26,725 bases of DNA from Candidatus Paenalcaligenes intestinipullorum (GTDB taxonomy: Bacteria; Pseudomonadota; Gammaproteobacteria; Burkholderiales; Burkholderiaceae_B): contig DWUQ01000026.1 of NCBI GenBank assembly GCA_019120675.1, positions 1-26,725 of the forward strand, in the 5' to 3' direction. The translations under genes were made by a program, and so were the position numbers. How positions within the stretch are numbered: the stretch's first letter is position 1; each line of letters opens with the position of its first letter. Under the pieces are notes generated by a model. That model saw only the letters and a program-made list of their open reading frames with translations. It made no database searches and was not told the origin of the DNA. Shown piece after piece: positions 15,323-23,391 of the stretch.

Positions 15323-16443
15323 GGATTTTATTTTTTGTGGGAGCGATGAATGCGGGCGGGGCAGAGCGCGTGGCCGCTACCCTAGTCAATGCGTGGGCGG
15401 CACAAGGGCATCAGGTCATGTTCGTCGCCACCCATTTGCAAGCGCGCCAAAGCTTTTACCCTATAGACAGGGCCGTGCATACCCATTGGCTGGGTAAACA
15501 CTTACCCCGTCTACCGTTGCCCCGTATTGTGCGTAAATGGTGGGCAATACGAAAATTAGTTAAGCAACAACGTCCTGATGTGGTAGTGTCTTTTTTAACC
15601 AATGTAAATGTGACGGTTTTGGCGTGCACATGTGGTTTAAAGGTGCCCGTGATCGTCAGTGAGCGTACCAACCCTTTACATAGTCAAAGTGCGGGCGCAG
15701 CCTTAAAGCGTTTACGTCGTTGGCTGTATCCGTATGCGCAAGCGGTTGTTGCGCAAACTGAGGACAGTCGCCAAGCTTTACAACGTCTGATTCCGCGCCT
15801 TCGGCCTACACAGCTTGCGGTGCTACCCAACCCGTTACCCGATGCGGTTTTAGAGGTCACACGCAGTCAGCCCGTAACGCATACGGTCGCTCCACACGTC
15901 GTAGCATTAGGGCGATTAGCGTCGCCCAAAGGCTTTGATCAATTGATTCGTGTGTTTGCTACGGTTGCGGCCTCACGGCCCGAATGGTCCTTGCATATTT
16001 ATGGAGATGGTCCCCTCAAAGGCAGTCTCCAACAACAGGTTGACCAAACCGGCCTAGCCACACGAATTCACTTAAAAGGGCGTACTGACCAACCTTGGCA
16101 AGCGCTCGGGAAGGCCCAGGTTTTTGCGCTGAGCTCATTGTATGAAGGCTTTCCAAATGTTTTATTGGAAGCGATGGCAATGGGTTTACCGTGCGTGACG
16201 GTCGACTGCCCAAGCGGGCCACGTGATATGTCCGATCAAGGGCGTTACGCGCGCTTGGTGCCCAGCAAAGATGATGAGGCGTTTGCGCAAGCATTGGCTG
16301 AGCTGATGGATGATGCGGCCTTGCGTGGCGCTCTGGGACAGCGTGCCGCGCAATGGGTGGTGCAGCGCTACCGTAGTGAAGCCGTGGTGGCGCAATGGGA
16401 CGCATTACTCAATCAAGTCAGTCTGGTTCAGCCGCAACCCTAA
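15319..16443 (+). CDS. GT4-family glycosyltransferase (second of the cluster)
   Basis: The 374-aa GT-B enzyme is clearly related to its upstream neighbour: same opening (FFVGAMNAGGAERVAATLV), same donor-domain phrases (VALGRLASPKGFDQLIRVF, IYGDGPLKG) and the E-x7-E motif at Glu276-Glu284 (EGFPNVLLE), at identical residue numbers, which suggests an old tandem duplication. The start is fixed by the ATGA overlap at 15319-15322 with the preceding stop; a longer in-frame ATG at 15259 would overlap the upstream gene by 64 bases and is unlikely. It contains VSERTNPLHSQ before the hinge, a feature of the PglJ/WbpH-like branch. It should add another sugar; the donor is unknown. Confidence 0.88.
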   Translation: MRILFFVGAMNAGGAERVAATLVNAWAAQGHQVMFVATHLQARQSFYPIDRAVHTHWLGKHLPRLPLPRIVRKWWAIRKLVKQQRPDVVVSFLTNVNVTVLACTCGLKVPVIVSERTNPLHSQSAGAALKRLRRWLYPYAQAVVAQTEDSRQALQRLIPRLRPTQLAVLPNPLPDAVLEVTRSQPVTHTVAPHVVALGRLASPKGFDQLIRVFATVAASRPEWSLHIYGDGPLKGSLQQQVDQTGLATRIHLKGRTDQPWQALGKAQVFALSSLYEGFPNVLLEAMAMGLPCVTVDCPSGPRDMSDQGRYARLVPSKDDEAFAQALAELMDDAALRGALGQRAAQWVVQRYRSEAVVAQWDALLNQVSLVQPQP

Positions 16444-16453
16444 AAGGAAAACG

Positions 16454-18808
16454 ATGCCACAAGCTTTAGTTACCTCTCCTTTGCGTGTCGTGCATATTAT
16501 CTCGGGGCTCGGGCAGGGCGGTGCTGAAACCGTGTTGTACCGTTTAGTCACTGCGAGCGCCCAAGAAAATGACAATCAAGTTATCTGCTTCGGTGGGCCA
16601 GGCGTATTTGGGCCACGCCTTGAAGCGGCAGGCGTCACTGTGCACTATCTGCATATGCGTCGCCCTTGGTCGATTGTGCGAGGGCTGCTGCGCTTACCTC
16701 AGCTGATACGCCGCTTGCAGCCTGATGTGGTGCAAACTTGGATGTACCATGCGGACGTGCTTGGCGGCTTGGCGGCCAAGCGTGCGCGGGTGCCTGTGAT
16801 TGCATGGGGCATACGCAACTCAGGTGACAACCTCCAACAAAGCAGCCTCAAAGCACGCATTATGGCGAGTCTCGGCGCGAAATTATCGCGTAGAGTGCCC
16901 ACGCACATTATCGCGTGCGCACACAATGCGGCCCGTCGCCACAAGCAATGGGGCTATGCTGCCGAAAAAGTGCAGGTGGTGCCAAATGGCTATGACTTCA
17001 GTGTGTGGCGTGCCGCCAGAACCGATGGGAATCGTACAGCGGTACGTGCGGAGTGGGGCATCCAAGAAGGGCAGATTGTCTACGGTGCCGTAGCGCGATG
17101 GAACCCCCTCAAAGATCACGCTAATTTACTTGCCGCGTTTGCTGAAGTCATTAAGCAGCAACCTTCGGCCCGTTGCGTGTTGATTGGCGAGGGGCTCGAC
17201 ACCACCAATCACGAACTCATGCTACTGCTTACGCGCTTTCAGCTGCATGAGCAGGTGATTTTACTGGGGCGCCGAGAGGATATTCCTAGGCTGATGTCAG
17301 GCCTAGACACTTATGTGCTGTCCAGCAAGGCCGAAGGCTTTCCAAATGTGGTGTGTGAGGCGATGGCGGCTGGGGTTAGCTGTGTGGTCACCGATGTGGG
17401 CGATGCAGCGTTGATTGTGGGCGAATATGGCACGGTCGTGCCCCCGCGTAATGCCCACGCGTTGGCTATGGGGATGCTGGCTGCGTCCTCGGCTCAGGCT
17501 TTGCATGCGGAGCGTTTGGAGCAAGCGCGTCAGCGTATTGAGCAGCTCTTTAGCTTAACCACCATGGTCAATACCTACGATCGGATTTGGCGAGGGCAAA
17601 TTGTAGCGCCTTCTGGAGTGGATTCCGCTCAGAGTCATCCCCCCCTATCCACTACGACGGGTTCTTCTGCTCAAGGCCGACTGCTTATGGTGGTTAATAA
17701 TCCTGCCTTTTTTATGTCACATCGTGTAGGGATCGCTCTAACGGCTCAAGAACAAGGTTATGACGTGCATATTGCGACCATGCCTGGGCCAGCGGTGGCT
17801 CAGATCCAAGCGTTAGGGCTCACGCATCATGCGATTAAGATGAGTCGTAGTGGCAAAAATCCTTTGCAAGAATTGCGCACCGTATGGAATTTGTATGGTC
17901 TATTCCGCCAGCTACGACCCGACCTTGTGCATGCGGTGACGATTAAGCCTGTGCTCTATGGTGGCATTGCTGCTCGTCTGGCTCGGGTACCGGCTTTTGT
18001 CGCGGCCATTTCAGGATTGGGTTATGTGTTTATGCGGCCACGCGGTGGTGTGATGCGTAGGGCTGCGATTTGGTTATACCGTTTGGCGCTTGCGCACCGA
18101 CATAGCCGAGTTATTTTCCAAAACCATAGTGATCGCGATGTCTTGCTGCGAGCAAGGGTGGTTCGTGCTGAGCAGGTGATGATGATTCGTGGTTCGGGTG
18201 TAGACTTGCAGCAGTTTTACCCTGTTGAGCCTCCGGCTACGCCGCCCGTCGTAGTGACCATGGTGTCACGCTTATTGGCCGATAAGGGCGTACGCGAATT
18301 TATGGCCGCTGCACAGCTTACGGCTAAGGCTCAGCCCGCAATTGAATGGCGCTTAGTCGGCAGTGTCGACCCTGCTAATCCTGCTAGCCTGCAGGAGTCT
18401 GAGATTAAACAATGGCAGGCCGAAGGCTGGGGGCAGTATCTGGGGGAGCGTAGTGATATTGCACAGCTCTACCAGCAATCACATATTGCGGTACTCCCGT
18501 CTTACCGTGAAGGTCTACCCAAAAGCCTGGTTGAGGCCGCGGCCGTAGGCTTGCCAGTGGTCACCACCGACGTACCCGGCTGTCGCGATGCGATTGAGCC
18601 CGATCGCTCAGGATTATTGGTGCCCCCCAAGGACGCTCAAGCCTTGGCCAATGCGGTGCTCAGGCTAGCGAACGACCCTGCGCAGCGTACGCAAATGGGG
18701 CATGCCAGCCGTTTGTTGGCCGAGCAAGCTTTTGATATTCGCAAGATTAACGAGCAGCATCTGCAGATTTACCAAAGCTTGCTGAGTGGTGTATCGCCTA
18801 AGACTTAA
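16454..18808 (+). CDS. Fused double GT4 glycosyltransferase
   Basis: The 784-aa protein contains two complete GT4 enzymes in one chain. Domain 1 (residues 1-382) opens with HIISGLGQGGAETVLYRL and has VVPNGYDFSVW, ARWNPLKDHANLL and E-x7-E at Glu294-Glu302. A Pro/Ser/Thr/Gly-rich linker spans about residues 383-409. Domain 2 (about 410-784) opens with LLMVVNNPAFFMSHRVGIAL and has MSRSGKNPLQEL, VHAVTIKPVLYGGIAARLA, AISGLGYVF, VSRLLADKGVREF and E-x7-E at Glu686-Glu694. Domain 2 resembles the PglA/CapM type that adds the second sugar. AAGGA lies 5 bases before ATG 16454; a longer frame to 16310 overlaps the upstream gene and is rejected. Fusion implies two successive transfers by one protein. Its stop overlaps the stop of the opposite pgm gene. 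Confidence 0.9.
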   Translation: MPQALVTSPLRVVHIISGLGQGGAETVLYRLVTASAQENDNQVICFGGPGVFGPRLEAAGVTVHYLHMRRPWSIVRGLLRLPQLIRRLQPDVVQTWMYHADVLGGLAAKRARVPVIAWGIRNSGDNLQQSSLKARIMASLGAKLSRRVPTHIIACAHNAARRHKQWGYAAEKVQVVPNGYDFSVWRAARTDGNRTAVRAEWGIQEGQIVYGAVARWNPLKDHANLLAAFAEVIKQQPSARCVLIGEGLDTTNHELMLLLTRFQLHEQVILLGRREDIPRLMSGLDTYVLSSKAEGFPNVVCEAMAAGVSCVVTDVGDAALIVGEYGTVVPPRNAHALAMGMLAASSAQALHAERLEQARQRIEQLFSLTTMVNTYDRIWRGQIVAPSGVDSAQSHPPLSTTTGSSAQGRLLMVVNNPAFFMSHRVGIALTAQEQGYDVHIATMPGPAVAQIQALGLTHHAIKMSRSGKNPLQELRTVWNLYGLFRQLRPDLVHAVTIKPVLYGGIAARLARVPAFVAAISGLGYVFMRPRGGVMRRAAIWLYRLALAHRHSRVIFQNHSDRDVLLRARVVRAEQVMMIRGSGVDLQQFYPVEPPATPPVVVTMVSRLLADKGVREFMAAAQLTAKAQPAIEWRLVGSVDPANPASLQESEIKQWQAEGWGQYLGERSDIAQLYQQSHIAVLPSYREGLPKSLVEAAAVGLPVVTTDVPGCRDAIEPDRSGLLVPPKDAQALANAVLRLANDPAQRTQMGHASRLLAEQAFDIRKINEQHLQIYQSLLSGVSPKT

Positions 18809-20190
18809 AAGGGTAGGCTTAAGTCTGGACGTAAGGCGAGTAAAGCCTGACGGAACTCATCTTGAATCCGCGTCAAAGCGGCTTCGTTTTGCGCTTCAAA
18901 CCGCAGCACAACCACCGGTGTGGTGTTGGAGGCACGCGCTAAACCAAAGCCATCGGCATATTCTGCGCGAATGCCATCAATCGTAATACGCTCTTGAGCG
19001 TGTTTAAAGGCTGGGCTTTGTTGCAACGCGGCAACGAGCTGGTGTGGTTCGCCTTCGGCCATTTCAATTTTTAACTCTGGTGTGGAAACGTCCTGAGGCA
19101 GGGCGTCCAGTACGGCAGAGGGGTCCGCATGGCGGGAGACAATTTCCAGCAAACGTGCCCCCGTATACAGGCCATCATCAAAGCCATACCAACGCTCTTT
19201 AAAGAAAATATGCCCGCTCATTTCCCCCGCTAAGGGGGCACCTGTCTAGGCGAGCTTGGCTTTGATTAAAGAGTGCCCCGTCTGCCACATAAGGGGGTGC
19301 CCGCCTGCTGAGGTGATGGCTAGACCCACATGACGGCTGCATTTCACATCATAAATAATGCTGGCTCCCGGCACCCGTTGCAAAACATCTTGGGCAAATA
19401 AAGCCAGTTGGCGATCGGGCCAGATAATATGGCCACTGCGTGTGACCACCCCTAAACGATCGGCATCGCCATCAAAGGCCAAACCCAGTTCACAATCGTG
19501 GGCCTGCACATGCTGTATGAGCTCGTGCAGGTTTTCTGGTACGGCAGGATCAGGATGGTGATTGGGGAAGTCGCCGTCGACGTCTTCGTACAGCATATCG
19601 ACTTGGCAGCCGAGTGCCTCGAAAAGCTGTCGAGCCACTACGCCGCCTGCACCATTGCCACAATCAATCGCGATTTTCATCGGGCGGGCTAGTTTGACGG
19701 TACGGGTGATTTCTTCGATATAGCGTGGCACTAAATTTTGTGAAACGCGTTGTCCTTCCTGTGTGGAGGTGACTACCCCAGCTTCCATACGCTCACGCAG
19801 CGCTTGAATGTCTTGCCCGTACAAGGTCTTGCCTGCAATCATGATTTTAAAGCCATTGTAATCGGGAGGATTATGGCTGCCAGTAATGGATACACCCGTA
19901 CCGGTGTTTAAAATATTTGCAGCATAGTAGACTAAAGGGGTAGGGACTAAGCCTAGATCAATACTGTCAATGCCCACGCTGTTAATACCTGCGTGTAAGC
20001 CATGCGCCAAATCTGGACTGCTATGACGGCCGTCATAGCCCACCACGATGTGCTCCACACCAGCCTCTTTGGCTTGCCAGGCAATCGCCTGCCCCAAGCG
20101 GTAGGCAAAATTAGCATTCAGCTGTTCGGGCACAAGGCCACGAATATCATAGGCCTTAAAGGCAGCGGTCGGTAAGGCAGAACTAAGCAT
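18805..20190 (-). pseudogene. algC: AlgC-type phosphomannomutase/phosphoglucomutase interrupted by an in-frame TAG
   Basis: The intact enzyme converts mannose-6-P/mannose-1-P and glucose-6-P/glucose-1-P for LPS and polysaccharide precursors. The frame from ATG 20190 (AGGGA 7 bases upstream) covers 461 codons, the family's length, with the phosphoserine loop TGSHNPPDYNGF (Ser105), the metal loop DGDADR (240-245), the sugar loop GEMSGH (322-327) and a phosphate-binding C-terminal domain. Codon 315 (19246-19248) is TAG, between HSLIKAKLA and TGAPLAGEM, where relatives carry Glu or a similar residue; one base change would restore GAG, AAG or CAG. Nothing else is damaged, so this is a recent nonsense change, a sequencing error, or readthrough. 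An ATG at 19221, with GGGGGA just upstream, could restart a 138-aa C-terminal piece. The 314-aa front part lacks the GEMSGH loop and domain 4. Confidence 0.85.
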
Positions 20191-20226
20191 GTAAAAGTCC
20201 CTATAATTGGAAGTGTTAACTCCCGT

Positions 20227-20255
20227 ATTATCCCTCAGAGGCGTATGCTACGGAA
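20227..20255 (-). promoter_or_regulatory. Possible promoter of the phosphomannomutase gene
   Basis: On the minus strand GATAAT (20227-20232) matches the -10 box at five of six bases, with TTCCGT 17 bases upstream as a poor -35. The predicted start would give a leader of about 30 bases before ATG 20190. The same 117-base gap must also hold the promoter of the divergent flavoprotein gene, which I cannot place. Confidence 0.3.
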
Positions 20256-20307
20256 CACCCATCCCCCTTTCTGATCTGAATGGATCGTTTAAGCTTAAAG
20301 AGTGTCT

Positions 20308-21723
20308 ATGGTGCAATTAACGGAATTGGTTGAAATTGTTGGTGCGGAGCATGTGTTAACCGGTGCGGCTACGGAGTCTTACGTCACCGATTGGCGGGAG
20401 CGCTTTGTCGGTGAAGCGTTGGCCGTTGTGCGTCCGGCCTCTACCCAAGACGTGGTACGTATTGTGCATTGGTGTCGCAACCATGGGGTCGCCCTTGTCC
20501 CACAAGGTGGCAATACGGGCTTGTGTGGTGGCGCCACCCCAGATCCGAATCGCCGTAGCATTGTGCTCTCTCTCGTGCGTATGAATGTCATACGTAGTAT
20601 CGATACCGATAACGACACGATGGTGGTTGAGGCAGGATGCATTTTACAAAACCTCCAGGATGCGGCGCGTGAAGCAGGGCGCTTGTTTCCCCTAAGCATG
20701 GGGGCCGAAGGCAGCTGCACCATTGGTGGCAACCTAGCTACCAATGCTGGCGGTACCCAAGTACTGCGCTATGGCAATGCACGCGAATTGTGCTTAGGGC
20801 TAGAGGTTGTCTGCGCAGATGGTCAAGTTTGGAATGGCTTGCGTGGCTTGCGCAAAGACAACACTGGTTACGATTTACGTAATTTGTTCATCGGAAGCGA
20901 AGGCACGCTTGGCATCATTACGGCTGCTACCATCAAGCTGTACCCACAGCCTGTTGCGCAATGCACCGCCATGCTGGCCTTACCCTCTTTACAGCATGCC
21001 GTCACCTTGTTGTCTTTAGCGCGTCAAGGCTTTGGTGCCTCCCTCACGGGTTTCGAGGTTATTGCGCGCAATTGTTTGGAGGGGGTGGTGCAGTGTTTTC
21101 CGGAGCAGCGCCTGCCTTTCATGGGTGAGGGGGCAGAGCAGCCTTGGTATGCGCTATTGGAGTTGTCGGATAGCGAAAGCGAAACCCACGCTCGTGAGCG
21201 CTTCGAAGCGGTATTGGGCGAAGCCCTAGAGCAAGAGTTAGCGATTGATGCGGTCATTGCTGAAAGCGGTACTCAAAGCTATGCCTTATGGCATTTGCGT
21301 GAAAGCATCCCTTTGGCGGAAAAAAAGTTCGGCAAAAGCATCAAACACGATATTTCCATCCCTGTCTCGCTGATTCCCGATTTTGTCTCCAACACCAATA
21401 AACTTTTGCAAGACAAATTCCCTGGTGTTGAACACGTCACTTTTGGTCATTTGGGCGATGGCAACCTGCACTATAATGTCGCCAAAGGCACCGCCTTTAC
21501 CGAAGATGAGCTGTTGGCACAGCAAAATGAAATCTATCGTGTCGTGCACGACAGTGTGCATCATTACCATGGTTCCATTAGTGCCGAGCACGGTATTGGC
21601 CAACTAAAACGCGACTGGCTGGTCGACTACAAAGACCCCGTCGAGCTTGCGCTCATGCATCGCATCAAGCAAGCTCTTGACCCTGAGCATTTGCTGAACC
21701 CCGGAAAAGTTCTCAACATTTAA
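20308..21723 (+). CDS. FAD-linked D-2-hydroxyacid dehydrogenase (GlcD/D2HGDH-like)
   Basis: Likely role: oxidation of a D-2-hydroxyacid such as D-2-hydroxyglutarate or D-lactate, passing electrons to a carrier. The 471-aa protein has the VAO/PCMH FAD fold: PQGGNTGLCGG (65-75), GAEGSCTIGGNLATNAGG, and NTGYDLRNLFIGSEGTLGII. The C-terminal catalytic domain shows KHDISIPVSLIPDF, HLGDGNLHYN (metal ligands) and SAEHGIGQLKRD. ATG 20308 is preferred with AAAGAG 5 bases upstream; an in-frame GTG at 20302 is possible. Single-polypeptide form, without GlcE or GlcF partners nearby. The PAP2 gene follows after 6 bases, so they may be co-transcribed although functionally unrelated. A link to glyoxylate/glycolate from purine breakdown is possible but not shown. 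Confidence 0.9.
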   Translation: MVQLTELVEIVGAEHVLTGAATESYVTDWRERFVGEALAVVRPASTQDVVRIVHWCRNHGVALVPQGGNTGLCGGATPDPNRRSIVLSLVRMNVIRSIDTDNDTMVVEAGCILQNLQDAAREAGRLFPLSMGAEGSCTIGGNLATNAGGTQVLRYGNARELCLGLEVVCADGQVWNGLRGLRKDNTGYDLRNLFIGSEGTLGIITAATIKLYPQPVAQCTAMLALPSLQHAVTLLSLARQGFGASLTGFEVIARNCLEGVVQCFPEQRLPFMGEGAEQPWYALLELSDSESETHARERFEAVLGEALEQELAIDAVIAESGTQSYALWHLRESIPLAEKKFGKSIKHDISIPVSLIPDFVSNTNKLLQDKFPGVEHVTFGHLGDGNLHYNVAKGTAFTEDELLAQQNEIYRVVHDSVHHYHGSISAEHGIGQLKRDWLVDYKDPVELALMHRIKQALDPEHLLNPGKVLNI

Positions 21724-21729
21724 TCTTTC

Positions 21730-22443
21730 ATGACTCATTCAACTTATACGCCTCGCCGCTATTGGAGCGAGGCTATTGTGGTCACCTTTGTGGTGGCTCT
21801 TGCTGCATGGTGGCTCCAGCACAATCCTTTGGATGTGCAAATTAGTCAGCATTATTTTGATGACGCCCAACAGTATTTCCCTTACGAACTGCATAGTTTC
21901 ATCTATAACTTTGGCGAGTACTACATTTGGTTTTTACCTTTTGGTTTGGGCGCGCTATGGTGGCTATTAGCGCTGTACTATCGGCACCAGCCTGCTAAAC
22001 GCAATATCTTTATCGCCTTAGGCTTGGTCTTTGTCGGCACACCGCTTGCCTCAGGCGTCATCAAGCAGTTTACGGCCATGCCACGCCCCTTCATGTCAGA
22101 TGCCTTTGGGGGCGACGTGGCGTTATACGGTGACTTTTGGGCCACGCCATTAGGTAAAGGCGGTGGCGCGTTACCCAGCGTACACGCCACCTCTGGGTTT
22201 ATCTTTATGAGCTTTTATTTTGTGGCCTACTTGCGCCAGCAGTACACTTTGCGTTGGGTGTGGCTGGGCTTAGGCGTGCTGGCAGGCTTGGTATTTGGCT
22301 GGCTGCGCATTATGCAGGGCTACCATTTTTTAAGCCAAGTGCTGTGGGCCGGGGCTTGGGTGTGGTTGGTAATCCATATTGTGTTTGCCCCGCTGGTTTT
22401 CCAACAACCCGCTTGGTTAATGCGCTGGCTAAATAAAGGCTAG
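21730..22443 (+). CDS. PAP2-family membrane phosphatase
   Basis: Likely role: dephosphorylation of a lipid phosphate or pyrophosphate (undecaprenyl pyrophosphate, lipid A or phosphatidate) at the periplasmic side of the inner membrane. The 237-aa protein has about six membrane spans and the three PAP2 motifs: KQFTAMPRP (Lys112, Arg119), PSVHAT (His152) and RIMQGYHFLSQ (Arg193, His199). The acidic residue expected four after His199 is Gln203. An extra segment, DAFGGDVALYGDFW, separates motifs 1 and 2. The start is ATG 21730, 6 bases after the flavoprotein stop, with no strong ribosome site, so coupling is likely. It might recycle the lipid carrier used by the glycan locus (inference). No terminator is evident in the 35 bases before the convergent mutM. 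Confidence 0.87.
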   Translation: MTHSTYTPRRYWSEAIVVTFVVALAAWWLQHNPLDVQISQHYFDDAQQYFPYELHSFIYNFGEYYIWFLPFGLGALWWLLALYYRHQPAKRNIFIALGLVFVGTPLASGVIKQFTAMPRPFMSDAFGGDVALYGDFWATPLGKGGGALPSVHATSGFIFMSFYFVAYLRQQYTLRWVWLGLGVLAGLVFGWLRIMQGYHFLSQVLWAGAWVWLVIHIVFAPLVFQQPAWLMRWLNKG

Positions 22444-22478
22444 GCCCAAGCTCAAGCCAGCGACGTTGCTCGCAGTAC

Positions 22479-23306
22479 CTAGTCGGGCTGACACTGGGGG
22501 CAAAAGTAAGTGGCGCGTTGGTTCTGTACAATCCGCTGGATTGTTTGCCCACAGCTCTGACAGGGTTGGCCGGCTTTGTCGTAGACTTTGGCGTGAATGC
22601 TAAAATACGACCCAGGCGTACCGGTAGCGTCCACATAGTCTCGCAATGTGCTGCCACCAGACGCTAGTGCACACTCTAGGGTTTCCTGAATCGCCGCATG
22701 CAATAGACGAGTACGGGTTTCGGACAGTTGGTTTGCTGGTAGCTCAGGGTGGATTCCAGCCCTAAATAGCGCTTCGGAGGCATAAATATTGCCCACCCCT
22801 ACAACAATGCTTCCGGATAGTAAAGTGGGCTTAATCGCTAAACGACGCTTTTGTAAGCCCATGTAAAGGTGTTCAGCGGTAAACTCGGCCCCAAAAGGCT
22901 CGACGCCCAGCTTGGCCAGCAAACGGTGCGCCAATACCGGGCCTGCTGTCGCAGGGTGCCACAATACGGAGCCAAAGCGTCGAGGATCATTCAAGACAAA
23001 GCGCGCCTCAGCAAAACGCCATTCTGCATGGTCGTGCTTGAGGCGGGGTGCATCTAAGGGCAGTCGCCTTAACGAGCCAGACATCCCTAAATGGATCAAC
23101 TGCCATCCGTGTGCAAATTTTAGTAGTATGTATTTGCCTCGACGCTCACACGCTTGGACGGTATGTCCATTAATTAGACTGGGTAATTCCGCTGGAATTG
23201 GCCAACGCATTCTGGGCTCATGGATGATAAATTCCTGCAAGGTGTTTGCAGTCATAACCGTCGCAATTCCGCGACGAGTGGTTTCAACTTCTGGTAGTTC
23301 AGGCAT
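22479..23306 (-). CDS. mutM: Formamidopyrimidine-DNA glycosylase
   Basis: Role: base-excision repair of 8-oxoguanine and formamidopyrimidines in DNA, with AP-lyase activity. The 275-aa protein is full length: PELPEVETT gives the N-terminal Pro2 nucleophile and Glu3, Lys58 lies in ERRGKYILLKF, and VGVGNIYASEALF marks the helix-two-turn-helix. The C-terminal zinc finger has Cys249, Cys252, Cys269 and Cys272. No good Shine-Dalgarno is seen before ATG 23306. It is divergent from the TPR gene across 85 bases, as expected for the mutM-TPR-lolB-ispE block of Burkholderiales. That a DNA 8-oxoguanine glycosylase and an 8-oxoguanine base deaminase occur in one window is probably coincidence. Confidence 0.96.
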   Translation of the reverse strand: MPELPEVETTRRGIATVMTANTLQEFIIHEPRMRWPIPAELPSLINGHTVQACERRGKYILLKFAHGWQLIHLGMSGSLRRLPLDAPRLKHDHAEWRFAEARFVLNDPRRFGSVLWHPATAGPVLAHRLLAKLGVEPFGAEFTAEHLYMGLQKRRLAIKPTLLSGSIVVGVGNIYASEALFRAGIHPELPANQLSETRTRLLHAAIQETLECALASGGSTLRDYVDATGTPGSYFSIHAKVYDKAGQPCQSCGQTIQRIVQNQRATYFCPQCQPD

Positions 23307-23391
23307 GGCAGGGTGCTAAGATCAATAAATTGTGCGGCTGATTTTTTAGTCGCTGGACGCTTAATCGGATGCGCCTAGGCGCGATGTTTGG

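Noticed and set aside
16016..16405. Minus-strand 129-codon frame opposite the second GT4 gene
   Set aside because: A shadow of the glycosyltransferase, Pro/His/Arg-rich with no ribosome site.
22479..23306. Link between mutM (8-oxoguanine in DNA) and the 8-oxoguanine deaminase operon
   Set aside because: mutM belongs to the conserved mutM-TPR-lolB-ispE block and lies 17 kb away; coincidence is the simpler reading.
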